NCBI GenBank assembly: GCA_015222795.1
Contig: JADFVY010000469.1
Coordinates: forward strand, 1 to 6,006
DNA: 6,006 nt
Origin: Pseudomonadota bacterium
Lineage (GTDB): Bacteria > Pseudomonadota > Alphaproteobacteria > UBA8366 > JADFVY01
Direction of reading: 5' to 3'
The position numbers and the translations under genes are program-made. Each line of letters opens with the position of its first letter. Position 1 is the stretch's first letter. Shown here one piece after another: positions 1 to 5,921 of the stretch. The notes beneath the pieces are model-generated. The model searched no databases and was not told the DNA's origin. It saw nothing but the letters and a program-made list of their open reading frames with translations.

Positions 1-74
<74 letters not shown>

Positions 75-85
75 GCTCCGTGACC

Positions 86-114
86 CTTATATGGCACTCA
101 CACCGCCGGTTCAA
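86..114 (-). promoter_or_regulatory. sigma-70-like promoter of the tRNA-Gly gene
   Basis: On the minus strand a -35 TTGAAC (114 to 109) and a -10 TATAAG (91 to 86) are separated by exactly 17 bp. Transcription would begin near position 79, about five bases before the mature tRNA 5' end at 74. The -35 overlaps the stop codon of the acetyltransferase gene (113 to 111). Predicted from consensus match only. Confidence 0.6.
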
Positions 115-635
115 GCGCCGGCCTTGCGCGTCCATGCCGGTTTTGCCGGGCGGCCGGGGTTTATCAGGCCTTCCACGCCGTCCAGCGCGCCGGGGATCAG
201 TTCGACGGCCTGGAAGCGGGGGAGTTCGACCCAGCCGGGCAGGCGCAGATGTTCCGCCTTCTCGCGGGCGAAACCGAAGGGTTCGTAATAGGACGGCTCG
301 CCAACGATGAGGACGGCGGGCCACCCCTGCGCCTTTGCCTCGGCCATGCCGTGGCGCACCAGGGCGCGGCCCATGCCCCGGCCCGACAGTTCCGGCAACA
401 CCGCCAGCGGGCCCAGCAGCAGGGCCTGCTCATGGTTGGGCAACGTCACCGGCCAGAAGCGCAGTGTGGCGACGACCGCGCCGTCCTGTTCCATGACGAA
501 AGACAGGCCGGGTACAGCCGGCGCGGCCTCGCGCAGCCGGTAGACGGTTTTGTCGAGCCGGTCATGGCCGAAAGTGAGATCGAGCAGCCGCTCGATAGAG
601 GCCCCGTGTATCGGGCCCTGGGGGATGATTTTCAT
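111..635 (-). CDS. GNAT family N-acetyltransferase (YhbS-like)
   Basis: A 174-residue single-domain acetyltransferase of the GNAT superfamily, which moves the acetyl group of acetyl-CoA to an amine; the substrate cannot be told from sequence. Motif A, the CoA pyrophosphate loop, is seen at residues 75-92: beta strand LGPLAVLPE followed by SGRGMGRAL. The usual Q/R at the loop start is Ser84. A later GEPSYYEPFGF (112-122) is the hallmark of the YhbS group (COG3153), where the usual form is GDPxYYxxFGF. Length suits the family. The start ATG at 635 overlaps the stop of the small upstream ORF (ATGA), and the frame above it closes at a TAA with no other start, so this start is firm. The Shine-Dalgarno is weak (GGGA about 9 nt upstream), so translation may depend on coupling. 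Confidence 0.88.
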   Translation of the reverse strand: MKIIPQGPIHGASIERLLDLTFGHDRLDKTVYRLREAAPAVPGLSFVMEQDGAVVATLRFWPVTLPNHEQALLLGPLAVLPELSGRGMGRALVRHGMAEAKAQGWPAVLIVGEPSYYEPFGFAREKAEHLRLPGWVELPRFQAVELIPGALDGVEGLINPGRPAKPAWTRKAGA

Positions 636-802
636 GTTGGCGTTCCCGCGACTTTGAGTTTTCCCACCGTCGCGGCCCGCCCCCCGGGATCCTTAAATCC
701 TGTTTGGCGCGGCCTGGGCGACGGCATGACGAAGGTCTTGCGCCCGGCTTGCCGGGCGGTTCGTTCCTCGTCGTCGCTCTCGTCGCAAATGCGCCAAAGC
801 AT
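632..802 (-). CDS. small hypothetical protein (56 aa) overlapping the GNAT gene
   Basis: I do not recognise this protein. The ATG at 802 follows a strong Shine-Dalgarno, GAGGAG, about six bases away, and a promoter lies at 831-860. The TGA stop overlaps the acetyltransferase ATG in an ATGA junction, the usual arrangement for translational coupling. The product starts MLWRICDESDDEERTAR, an acidic stretch followed by a basic, Pro/Gly-rich tail; it has no signal peptide or membrane segment. Third codon positions are roughly 70% G or C, higher in the first half. An in-frame TTG at 814 is a poorer start because the Shine-Dalgarno lies inside it. It may encode a real small protein or a leader peptide whose translation delivers ribosomes to the acetyltransferase start. 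Confidence 0.45.
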   Translation of the reverse strand: MLWRICDESDDEERTARQAGRKTFVMPSPRPRQTGFKDPGGRAATVGKLKVAGTPT

Positions 803-830
803 CAGGCTCCTCAATTACAAACAGGAATTC

Positions 831-860
831 ATAATATCATGCCCCGCCTGCGGGCGCCAA
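831..860 (-). promoter_or_regulatory. sigma-70-like promoter for small ORF and GNAT gene
   Basis: On the minus strand a -35 TTGGCG (860 to 855) and a -10 TATTAT (836 to 831) are 18 bp apart. The start of transcription would be near 824, giving a leader of about 22 bases that carries the GAGGAG Shine-Dalgarno of the small ORF. The spacer contains the dyad CCCGC-ct-GCGGG (843-854). Assigned from consensus and position only. Confidence 0.5.
843..854. repeat. GC-rich dyad in promoter spacer
   Basis: CCCGC and GCGGG form perfect 5-bp inverted arms around a 2-base centre. The dyad lies wholly between the -10 and -35 of the leftward promoter, a position where a bound regulator would affect transcription. 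It could equally be chance in GC-rich DNA. Confidence 0.3.
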
Positions 861-937
861 CCAAATACACGGCATGCATATGGCCTCGATCACAGATGCG
901 TCAATTCCGGTTTCCCCGGCTGACAGGGCGCGGCGAT

Positions 938-960
938 GCCGTTAGGTTTAATCCAACGGC
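938..960. repeat. inverted repeat in the leader of the ynjBCD-like operon
   Basis: GCCGTT-a-GG and CCAACGGC pair as an 8-bp stem with one bulged A and the loop TTTAAT. It ends 25 bases before the ynjB-like ATG and just upstream of the ribosome binding site. It may be an operator or an mRNA stem. I could not find a convincing sigma-70 promoter for the operon: CTGACA (920-925) is a fair -35, but TTTAAT (947-952, inside the loop) is 21 bp away, which is too far. I saw no TPP riboswitch or other known riboswitch core in 815-984. Confidence 0.4.
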
Positions 961-984
961 AGTAGAATTGAATTGGAAGGAACC

Positions 985-2190
985 ATGAATATGCGTTGGA
1001 TGGCAGGGCTGGTTGCGGTCGCCGTTCTTACCCTCGCGGCGCCTGGCTGGGCAGGGGAGAAACTGGACTGGAAGCAGGTCACGGAAAAGGCCCGCGGGCA
1101 GGAAGTGTTCTGGAACGCCTGGGGCGGCGACGAGCGGATTAATGCCTATATCGCCTGGGTGGGGACCCGCGTAAAGGCCGAATACGGCGTCACCCTGCGC
1201 CACGTAAAACTGTCCGACACGGCCGAGGCGGTGCGCAAGGTGCTGGCGGAAAAGACCGCCGGCCGGAACGAGGGCGGCACGGTCGACCTTATCTGGATCA
1301 ACGGCGAGAACTTCAAGGCGATGAAGGACCAGGGCCTGCTGTTCGGCCCCTTCGCCGAGCAACTGCCGAATTTTCGCCATGTGGATGTCGAGAACAAACC
1401 GACCACGCGGCTGGACTTCACCGTGCCGACCGACGGGCTGGAGGCGCCCTGGGGCATGGCCAAGCTGAATTTTGTCCATGACAGCGCCGTTGTCGCGAAC
1501 CCGCCGCGCGATATTGCCGCGATCCTGGAACATGCCAGGGCCAATCCGGGCCGCGTCGCCTATCCCGCGCCGCCGGATTTTATCGGCACTACATTTTTGA
1601 AGCAGGCGCTTTACGAGTTGGCGGCGGACCCGGCGGTGTTGCAGCAGCCGCCCGGCGATAATTTCGACGCGGTGACGGCGCCGCTCTGGGTCTGGCTCGA
1701 CGCGCTGACGCCAAATCTGTGGCGGTCGGGCAAGGTCTATCCCAAGAACGGCCCGGCGCTGATCCAGTTGCTCGACGACGGCGAGGTGGATTTCGCGATT
1801 TCCTTCTATCCGTCCGAGGCTTCCTCGGCGATAGCGTCGGGCAAATTGCCGGCAACGGCGCGGACTTTCGTGCTGGACCGGGGCACCATCGGCAACACCC
1901 ATTTTGTCGCCATCCCCTACAACGCCAACGGTCGCGAGGGCGCGATGGTGGTTGCCGATTTCCTGATGTCGCCCGAGGCCCAGGCCCGCAAGGAAAACAC
2001 GGAATACTGGGGCGACAACACGGTGCTGGCGGTGGGCAAGCTGGACGCCGCGGGCCGCAAGCTGTTCGACGATCTGCCGCGCGGCGCCGCCACCCTGGCG
2101 CCCGACGAGTTGGGTCTCACACTGCCCGAACCTCATCCCGACTGGATGACCCGGATCGAGAAAACCTGGCTGTCACGTTACGGGTCGTAG
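985..2190 (+). CDS. ynjB: ABC transporter periplasmic substrate-binding protein, YnjB-like
   Basis: A 401-residue exported solute-binding protein that would capture substrate in the periplasm and pass it to the downstream permease. Residues 1-23 are a Sec signal peptide (basic MNMR, hydrophobic core, likely cleavage after GWA). The mature part shows the features I associate with YnjB (COG4134): VFWNAWGGDERINAYI (41-56), DLIWINGENF (101-110), EAPWG (153-157) and TFLKQALYEL (203-212). Length is close to E. coli YnjB (about 390). The substrate of the family is not established. The ATG at 985 follows GGAAGG (975-980); the ATG at 991 is an alternative and would keep the signal peptide. The permease gene starts 7 bp after the stop, so the two belong to one operon. 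Confidence 0.9.
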   Translation: MNMRWMAGLVAVAVLTLAAPGWAGEKLDWKQVTEKARGQEVFWNAWGGDERINAYIAWVGTRVKAEYGVTLRHVKLSDTAEAVRKVLAEKTAGRNEGGTVDLIWINGENFKAMKDQGLLFGPFAEQLPNFRHVDVENKPTTRLDFTVPTDGLEAPWGMAKLNFVHDSAVVANPPRDIAAILEHARANPGRVAYPAPPDFIGTTFLKQALYELAADPAVLQQPPGDNFDAVTAPLWVWLDALTPNLWRSGKVYPKNGPALIQLLDDGEVDFAISFYPSEASSAIASGKLPATARTFVLDRGTIGNTHFVAIPYNANGREGAMVVADFLMSPEAQARKENTEYWGDNTVLAVGKLDAAGRKLFDDLPRGAATLAPDELGLTLPEPHPDWMTRIEKTWLSRYGS

Positions 2191-2197
2191 GACAGCC

Positions 2198-3883
2198 ATG
2201 CTCCGCTGGTTTCCCGCGTTGACGCTGGTCCTGTTTCTGGGGCCGGTGGCGGCGGGGCTGATCGGGACCTGGGCGCCGGCGTTCGGGTTCCTGCCGTCGC
2301 TGGGCGGCAGCGGGTTTTCGCTGGATCCCTGGCGGCAGCTTTTCGCCCAGCCGGGCCTGGGCAAGTCCCTGGCCCTGACACTCGGCACCGGCTTTGCCGC
2401 CACCCTGATCTCGCTGGCGATCGTTCTGGGCTTTCTGGCGTCCTGCCATGGCCGGCGGCCGGTCGTGTTCGTCCGAAAGCTGTTGGCGCCGTTGCTGGCG
2501 GTGCCCCATGTGGCGGTGGCCATCGGGTTTGCCTTTCTGGCCTCGCCCAGCGGCTGGGCGGCGCGGCTGGTCTCGCCCTGGCTCACCGGCTGGGACCGGC
2601 CGCCCGACATCGCCACCGCGCCAGACGTCTTTGGCATCGCGCTGGTCTGCGCCATGGTTTTGAAGGAAGTTCCGTTCCTATTGCTGATTACGCTGGGGGC
2701 GCTGGGTCAGGCGCCGGTGGATCGCACGCTCGCCATCGCCCGTTCGATGGGTTACGGGCCGGCGACGGCCTGGCTCAAAACGGTGCTACCCCTGGTCTGG
2801 CCGCAGATACGCCTGCCGGTTTTCGCGGTGCTGGCCTATTCGCTGTCTGTGGTGGATATGGCGTTGGTGCTGGCGCCCGGCACGCCGCCGCCGCTGGCGC
2901 CCCGCATATTGCGCTGGTTCAACGATCCGGAACTGGGTCGGCATTTCCTGGCCGCCGCCGGCGCGAGCCTGCAGTTTATGCTGGTCGCCGGCTCCATCGC
3001 CTTGCTCTATGGCGGTGAGCGCCTGGCGGCCTGTCTGGGCCACCGCTGGATTGCGGCGGGCGGGCGTGGGCATTCCGGAGGCGTTGGGCGCCGGGTGGGC
3101 ATGGCGGCGATGCTGATGGTCTTCGCCACCGGCCTGGTCGGTATCCTGGGCATGGCGATCTGGTCTCTGGCGTGGCGCTGGCGCTGGCCGGATGTCTTGC
3201 CCTCGGCCTGGACCGGCGGCAACTGGATGCGCCAGGCCGATGCGCTGGCCTGGCCGGGCTGGACCACCGTGACCGTCGCCTTCGCCGCGGCCCTGGGCGC
3301 CATTGCGCTGGTTCTGGGCTGTCTGGAGAACGAGCAGCGCAACGGGGTTACCCCGGGCTCGCGCGTGCTGTGGCTGATCTATGCACCCCTGCTGGCGCCA
3401 CAGATAGGGTTTCTGTTCGGGGTGCAGGTGCTGTTCATCTCGGCCGGGCTGGACGGAAGTTGGATGGCGCTGGTCTGGGGGCATCTGCTGTTCGTGGTGC
3501 CCTATGTGTTTCTGGCCCTGGCCGACCCCTGGCGCCGCCTTGACGAGCGTTACGCGCGGACGGCCCGCTGCCTCGGCGCCTCGCCCAACCGGGTGTTCTG
3601 GCGGATCAAGCTGCCGATGCTTCTGCGGCCGGTTCTGTTCGCGCTGGCCGTCGGATTTGCGGTCAGCGTCGGCGAGTATCTGCCCACGGTATTTGCCGGC
3701 GGCGGCCGCTTCGCCACCCTGACGACCGAGGCTGTCAGCCTGGCCTCGGGCGGTGACCGGCGGGTGATCGGCGTCTACAGTTTCCTGCAGGCGTTGCTGC
3801 CCTGGATCGGTTTCATGCTGGCGATCGGCGTGCCCGCATGGTTCTATCGGCAAAGACGCGGCATGAAGGTATTTACGGTATGA
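2198..3883 (+). CDS. ynjC: ABC transporter permease, fused two-domain, YnjC-like
   Basis: A 561-residue inner-membrane permease in which two binding-protein-dependent transport modules are fused in one chain, as in YnjC (COG4135), though longer than the roughly 511 residues of E. coli YnjC. About 12 hydrophobic segments can be seen, near 5-26, 56-80, 94-115, 145-168, 205-228, 254-272, 303-326, 353-375, 388-414, 421-442, 475-492 and 525-548. Each half carries an EAA-type cytoplasmic loop that would contact the ATPase: IARSMGYGPATAWLKTVLP (180-198) and ARTARCLGASPNRVFWRIKLP in part (453-473). A short basic linker (about 273-300) separates the halves. The Shine-Dalgarno AGGA (2189-2192) overlaps the ynjB stop, and the final four bases overlap the ATPase start. 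Confidence 0.9.
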   Translation: MLRWFPALTLVLFLGPVAAGLIGTWAPAFGFLPSLGGSGFSLDPWRQLFAQPGLGKSLALTLGTGFAATLISLAIVLGFLASCHGRRPVVFVRKLLAPLLAVPHVAVAIGFAFLASPSGWAARLVSPWLTGWDRPPDIATAPDVFGIALVCAMVLKEVPFLLLITLGALGQAPVDRTLAIARSMGYGPATAWLKTVLPLVWPQIRLPVFAVLAYSLSVVDMALVLAPGTPPPLAPRILRWFNDPELGRHFLAAAGASLQFMLVAGSIALLYGGERLAACLGHRWIAAGGRGHSGGVGRRVGMAAMLMVFATGLVGILGMAIWSLAWRWRWPDVLPSAWTGGNWMRQADALAWPGWTTVTVAFAAALGAIALVLGCLENEQRNGVTPGSRVLWLIYAPLLAPQIGFLFGVQVLFISAGLDGSWMALVWGHLLFVVPYVFLALADPWRRLDERYARTARCLGASPNRVFWRIKLPMLLRPVLFALAVGFAVSVGEYLPTVFAGGGRFATLTTEAVSLASGGDRRVIGVYSFLQALLPWIGFMLAIGVPAWFYRQRRGMKVFTV

Positions 3884-4533
3884 CTCGCGATGGAAAATTA
3901 CGTTTGCGGGATGTAACCGTGGCGCTGGATGGCCAGCCCCTGATCGCGGGGTTGTCGCTTGTCGTGGCGCCCGGCGAGGTGGTGACCGTGATGGGCGCCA
4001 GCGGGTCGGGCAAGTCGACGCTGCTGTCCTGGATCTGCGGCTCGGTCGATCCGGTGTTTGCGATAACCGGCCACGTCTTACTGGATGGCCAGGACATCAC
4101 CCGGACGGCGCCCGAGGCGCGCCGCGTCGGCATACTGTTTCAGGACGATCTGCTGTTTCCCCATCTGTCGGTTGGCGAAAATCTGGCCTTCGGCATACCG
4201 CGCGGCGTGGGCCGCGATGATCGCCGCGCGCGTGTCGCCGATGCGCTGGCCGAGGCGGAGCTTTCAGGCTTCGAGGATCGCGACCCGGCGACCCTGTCGG
4301 GCGGGCAGCGGGCCAGGGTCGCGCTGATGCGCACCCTGATGGCCGAACCCAAGGCGCTGCTTCTGGACGAGCCCTTCTCAAAGCTCGACGCCGCCTTGCG
4401 CGATCGTATTCGCCGCTTTACCTTCGACCATGCCACCGAGCGCGGCCTGCCGACACTGCTGGTGACCCACGACCCGGACGATGCCGCCGCCGCGGCCGGC
4501 CCGATTATCGACATTGATATTGCGCCATGCTGA
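3880..4533 (+). CDS. ynjD: ABC transporter ATP-binding protein, YnjD-like
   Basis: A 217-residue ATPase, the same length as E. coli YnjD (COG4136), that would power the YnjBC importer from the cytoplasmic face. All nucleotide-binding motifs are intact: Walker A GASGSGKST (39-47), Q-loop Gln88 in FQDDLLFPH, signature LSGGQ (139-143), Walker B LLLDEP (160-165), D-loop SKLD (167-170) and H-loop His197. There is no C-terminal regulatory domain. The ATG at 3880 lies in an ATGA overlap with the permease stop, with GAAGG about ten bases upstream; a longer reading frame from 3838 is possible, but its extra 14 residues precede the normal start of the fold. The 3' end overlaps rlmJ by 7 bp. Confidence 0.92.
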   Translation: MTRDGKLRLRDVTVALDGQPLIAGLSLVVAPGEVVTVMGASGSGKSTLLSWICGSVDPVFAITGHVLLDGQDITRTAPEARRVGILFQDDLLFPHLSVGENLAFGIPRGVGRDDRRARVADALAEAELSGFEDRDPATLSGGQRARVALMRTLMAEPKALLLDEPFSKLDAALRDRIRRFTFDHATERGLPTLLVTHDPDDAAAAAGPIIDIDIAPC

Positions 4534-5375
4534 GCTACCGTCACGGCTTCCATGCGGGTAACTGGGCGGACGTGCAGAAGCATTCGGCGCTGGCATTGCT
4601 GCTCAACCATCTGCGGCGCAAGGACAAGCCGTTTTGCATTCTCGATGCCTTCGCCGGCGATGGTGTTTACGACCTTGCCGCGCCCGAGGCCCGGAAAACC
4701 AGCGAATTCCAGGAGGGCATTGCCAAAATCTGGCAGCGCCGGGATGCGCCGGCGGGCACGGACTGGTATCTCGACCGGGTCCGGGCGCTGAACTCGGAAG
4801 ATATGCTGTCGCGCTATCCCGGCTCGCCCGCGCTGGCCCGGGCCGCGCTCAGGGTAACCGATCGGTTGATCCTGGGTGAATTGCATCCGGCGTCGCACCA
4901 GACTCTTAAACGCTGGGCGGCGCGGAGCCGACGGATCGCCCTGCATCGGCGTGACGGCATCGAATTTCTGGATGCCCTTATACCGCCCCCGATCAGGCGG
5001 GGGATGGTGTTGGTCGATCCGGCATACGAAGTTAAGGACGAGTATGAAACATTGCCCCCCGCCCTGGCCCGGGCGATGAGCAAATGGCGGGAAGGAATAT
5101 ACGCCGTCTGGTATCCGGTGTTGCCGGCTGGCCGGCACGCGGCGATGATCGAGGCGCTGGCCCGCCTGCCCGCGCAAGCGGGTATCCTGCGGGCGGAATT
5201 ATCTCCACCCAGCCCGCCGGCGGCCGGAATGCAAGGGTCCGGCATGATTATCGTCAACCCGCCCTGGCGGTTCGCCGAGGACATTGCCGCGGCCGGAGAC
5301 TGGATCGCCCGGGCCCTGTGGGGCGACCCGCCGGGCCGGCATAATGTCCAGTGGCTCGCCGAACCCAGGGCCTGA
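4527..5375 (+). CDS. rlmJ: 23S rRNA (adenine(2030)-N6)-methyltransferase RlmJ
   Basis: A 282-residue SAM-dependent methyltransferase that modifies A2030 (E. coli numbering) of 23S rRNA. It matches E. coli RlmJ (280 aa) from end to end: MLSYRHGFHAGNWADVQKHS at the start, LDAFAGDGVYDL (39-50, SAM-binding motif I region), RYPGSPALAR (96-105), ELHP (118-121), GIYAVWYPV (190-198) and SGMIIVNPPW (238-247). The catalytic motif IV, DPPY in E. coli around Asp164, reads DPAY here: Asp164 is kept but the second Pro is Ala166 (codon 5022-5024). The start is set by the conserved N-terminus. It lies inside the end of ynjD (7-bp overlap) with no clear Shine-Dalgarno, which suggests translation by coupling. 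It appears to be the last gene of the operon. Confidence 0.93.
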   Translation: MLSYRHGFHAGNWADVQKHSALALLLNHLRRKDKPFCILDAFAGDGVYDLAAPEARKTSEFQEGIAKIWQRRDAPAGTDWYLDRVRALNSEDMLSRYPGSPALARAALRVTDRLILGELHPASHQTLKRWAARSRRIALHRRDGIEFLDALIPPPIRRGMVLVDPAYEVKDEYETLPPALARAMSKWREGIYAVWYPVLPAGRHAAMIEALARLPAQAGILRAELSPPSPPAAGMQGSGMIIVNPPWRFAEDIAAAGDWIARALWGDPPGRHNVQWLAEPRA

Positions 5376-5406
5376 TACATCAAGGCGGGAGGCGCCGGGA
5401 GCATGC

Positions 5407-5445
5407 GCGGGTGTGGATGCGACACTCTGTCACCCGCTAATTTAT
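5407..5445 (+). terminator. possible weak terminator of the ynjBCD-rlmJ operon
   Basis: GCGGGTG (5407-5413) and CACCCGC (5431-5437) form a perfect 7-bp GC-rich stem with a 17-base loop, 31 bases after the rlmJ stop. The tail TAATTTAT is only moderately T-rich and an inner GTGT/ACAC pairing competes, so it may be weak or only an RNA-stabilising hairpin. Confidence 0.35.
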
Positions 5446-5471
5446 CAATATTAGTATTTACTGATATTGAT
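5444..5471. promoter_or_regulatory. AT-rich 28-bp palindrome, likely operator
   Basis: Outer arms ATCAATAT (5444-5451) and ATATTGAT (5464-5471) are perfect inverted repeats. Inner arms AGTA (5453-5456) and TACT (5459-5462) continue the symmetry, so 12 of 14 positions match. The dyad stands out from the GC-rich surroundings and covers most of the -35 of the promoter for the DUF2892 gene, as a repressor site would. Its right half-site ATATTGAT recurs at 5491-5498, over the -10. The regulator is not encoded in the window. Confidence 0.55.
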
Positions 5472-5495
5472 TTCACATAACCGAATGCGTATATT
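5467..5495 (+). promoter_or_regulatory. sigma-70-like promoter of the DUF2892 gene
   Basis: TTGATT (5467-5472) and TATATT (5490-5495) are separated by 17 bp. Transcription would start near 5502 and leave a leader of about 70 bases before the ATG. The leader contains a possible stem GGCCG (5513-5517) with CGGCC (5533-5537). Predicted from consensus only. Confidence 0.55.
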
Positions 5496-5571
5496 GATCG
5501 GTAACGGAAGCAGGCCGCCTGAACAGTTCGAACGGCCCGTCATTCAAACCGATCTGGAGAAGATTTTGACT

Positions 5572-5775
5572 ATGAGTATTGACCGAATTGTCATGGCATT
5601 CGCCGGGACCGTGATCCTGGGGAGCCTGATTCTCACCCAGTATCATTCGCCGAACTGGTTGTTTCTCACCGGGTTCGTCGGCCTGAACCTGCTGCAGGCT
5701 TCGTTTACCGGGTTCTGCCCGCTGGCGAAGATCTTGAAAAAGCTCGGCGGGCGTCCGGGAGTCGCCTTCGAGTAA
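5572..5775 (+). CDS. DUF2892 (YgaP-like) small inner-membrane protein
   Basis: A 67-residue membrane protein with two hydrophobic helices, near residues 5-23 and 28-46, followed by TGFCPLAKILKKLG. This is the DUF2892 fold, found as the C-terminal membrane part of E. coli YgaP behind a rhodanese domain and, as here, alone. The conserved motif GFCPL (47-51, Cys49) is present. Its molecular role when alone is not established; relatives are often linked to sulfur or redox genes. The N-terminus MSIDRI fits the family, so ATG 5572 is preferred. The GGAGA Shine-Dalgarno (5556-5560) is 11 bases away, and an in-frame TTG at 5566 has better spacing, so the true start could be two codons earlier. The gene has its own promoter and terminator. 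Confidence 0.85.
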   Translation: MSIDRIVMAFAGTVILGSLILTQYHSPNWLFLTGFVGLNLLQASFTGFCPLAKILKKLGGRPGVAFE

Positions 5776-5791
5776 CCTTTACGATTTCACT

Positions 5792-5833
5792 CATAAGCGC
5801 GCGTTCCTCTCTTTTCCTCCCAACGTGCTTATG
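5792..5833 (+). ncRNA. hairpin with all-pyrimidine loop; possible sRNA 5' module
   Basis: CATAAGC (5792-5798) pairs perfectly with GCTTATG (5827-5833). After a 2-base bulge, GCGTT (5801-5805) pairs with AACGT (5822-5826), including one G-U. The 16-base loop CCTCTCTTTTCCTCCC holds only C and T and ends in CCTCC, complementary to Shine-Dalgarno sequences. It starts 16 bases after the DUF2892 stop and is followed nine bases later by the terminator stem. Loops like this occur in alphaproteobacterial sRNAs that pair with ribosome binding sites. Whether a separate RNA exists is inference. Confidence 0.4.
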
Positions 5834-5841
5834 TTCACTCT

Positions 5842-5871
5842 GGGGGCGGCCGCCAAGCCGCCCCTATTTTT
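5842..5871 (+). terminator. rho-independent terminator
   Basis: GGGGCGGC (5843-5850) and GCCGCCCC (5857-5864) form a perfect 8-bp stem around the loop CGCCAA, extendable by a G-U pair, followed directly by TATTTTT (5865-5871). It ends the DUF2892 transcript and any RNA carrying the preceding hairpin. There is no matching T-run for the opposite strand, so it works rightward only. Confidence 0.9.
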
Positions 5872-5921
5872 GTGTGGAGGGTTTTCCCGCTTACGCGGAG
5901 CCGATCAACTCTTAAAAACTC

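Noticed and set aside
105..122. GCCGG/CCGGC inverted repeat as a terminator of the GNAT gene
   Set aside because: The stem is only 5 bp and no T-run follows on the minus strand; it overlaps the tRNA promoter -35 instead.
249..923. 224-codon open frame on the plus strand
   Set aside because: It is antisense to the GNAT gene and runs on through the intergenic region; no domain and composition unlike a real protein.
815..984. TPP or other riboswitch ahead of the importer operon
   Set aside because: I could find none of the conserved core sequences of the TPP element; only one simple stem-loop is present.
901..2136. 411-codon open frame on the minus strand
   Set aside because: It lies opposite the well-supported ynjB-like gene, is rich in Arg, His, Gln and Gly with no domain, and is explained by G/C-biased third positions of the real gene.
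2786..3853. 355-codon open frame on the minus strand
   Set aside because: It is a shadow of the fused permease gene; the translation is a low-complexity Gln/Arg/His/Pro-rich sequence with no membrane or catalytic motif.
4140..5177. 345-codon open frame on the minus strand
   Set aside because: It spans the antisense of both ynjD and rlmJ, whose motifs are clear on the plus strand; no recognisable family.
5444..5471. FNR box
   Set aside because: FNR sites read TTGAT-N4-ATCAA; here the half-sites are in the opposite order (ATCAA...TTGAT) and 18 bp apart.
5467..5571. In-frame N-terminal extension of the DUF2892 protein
   Set aside because: The extension begins inside the -35 and is not typical of the family, which starts near MSIDRI; it would have no Shine-Dalgarno.
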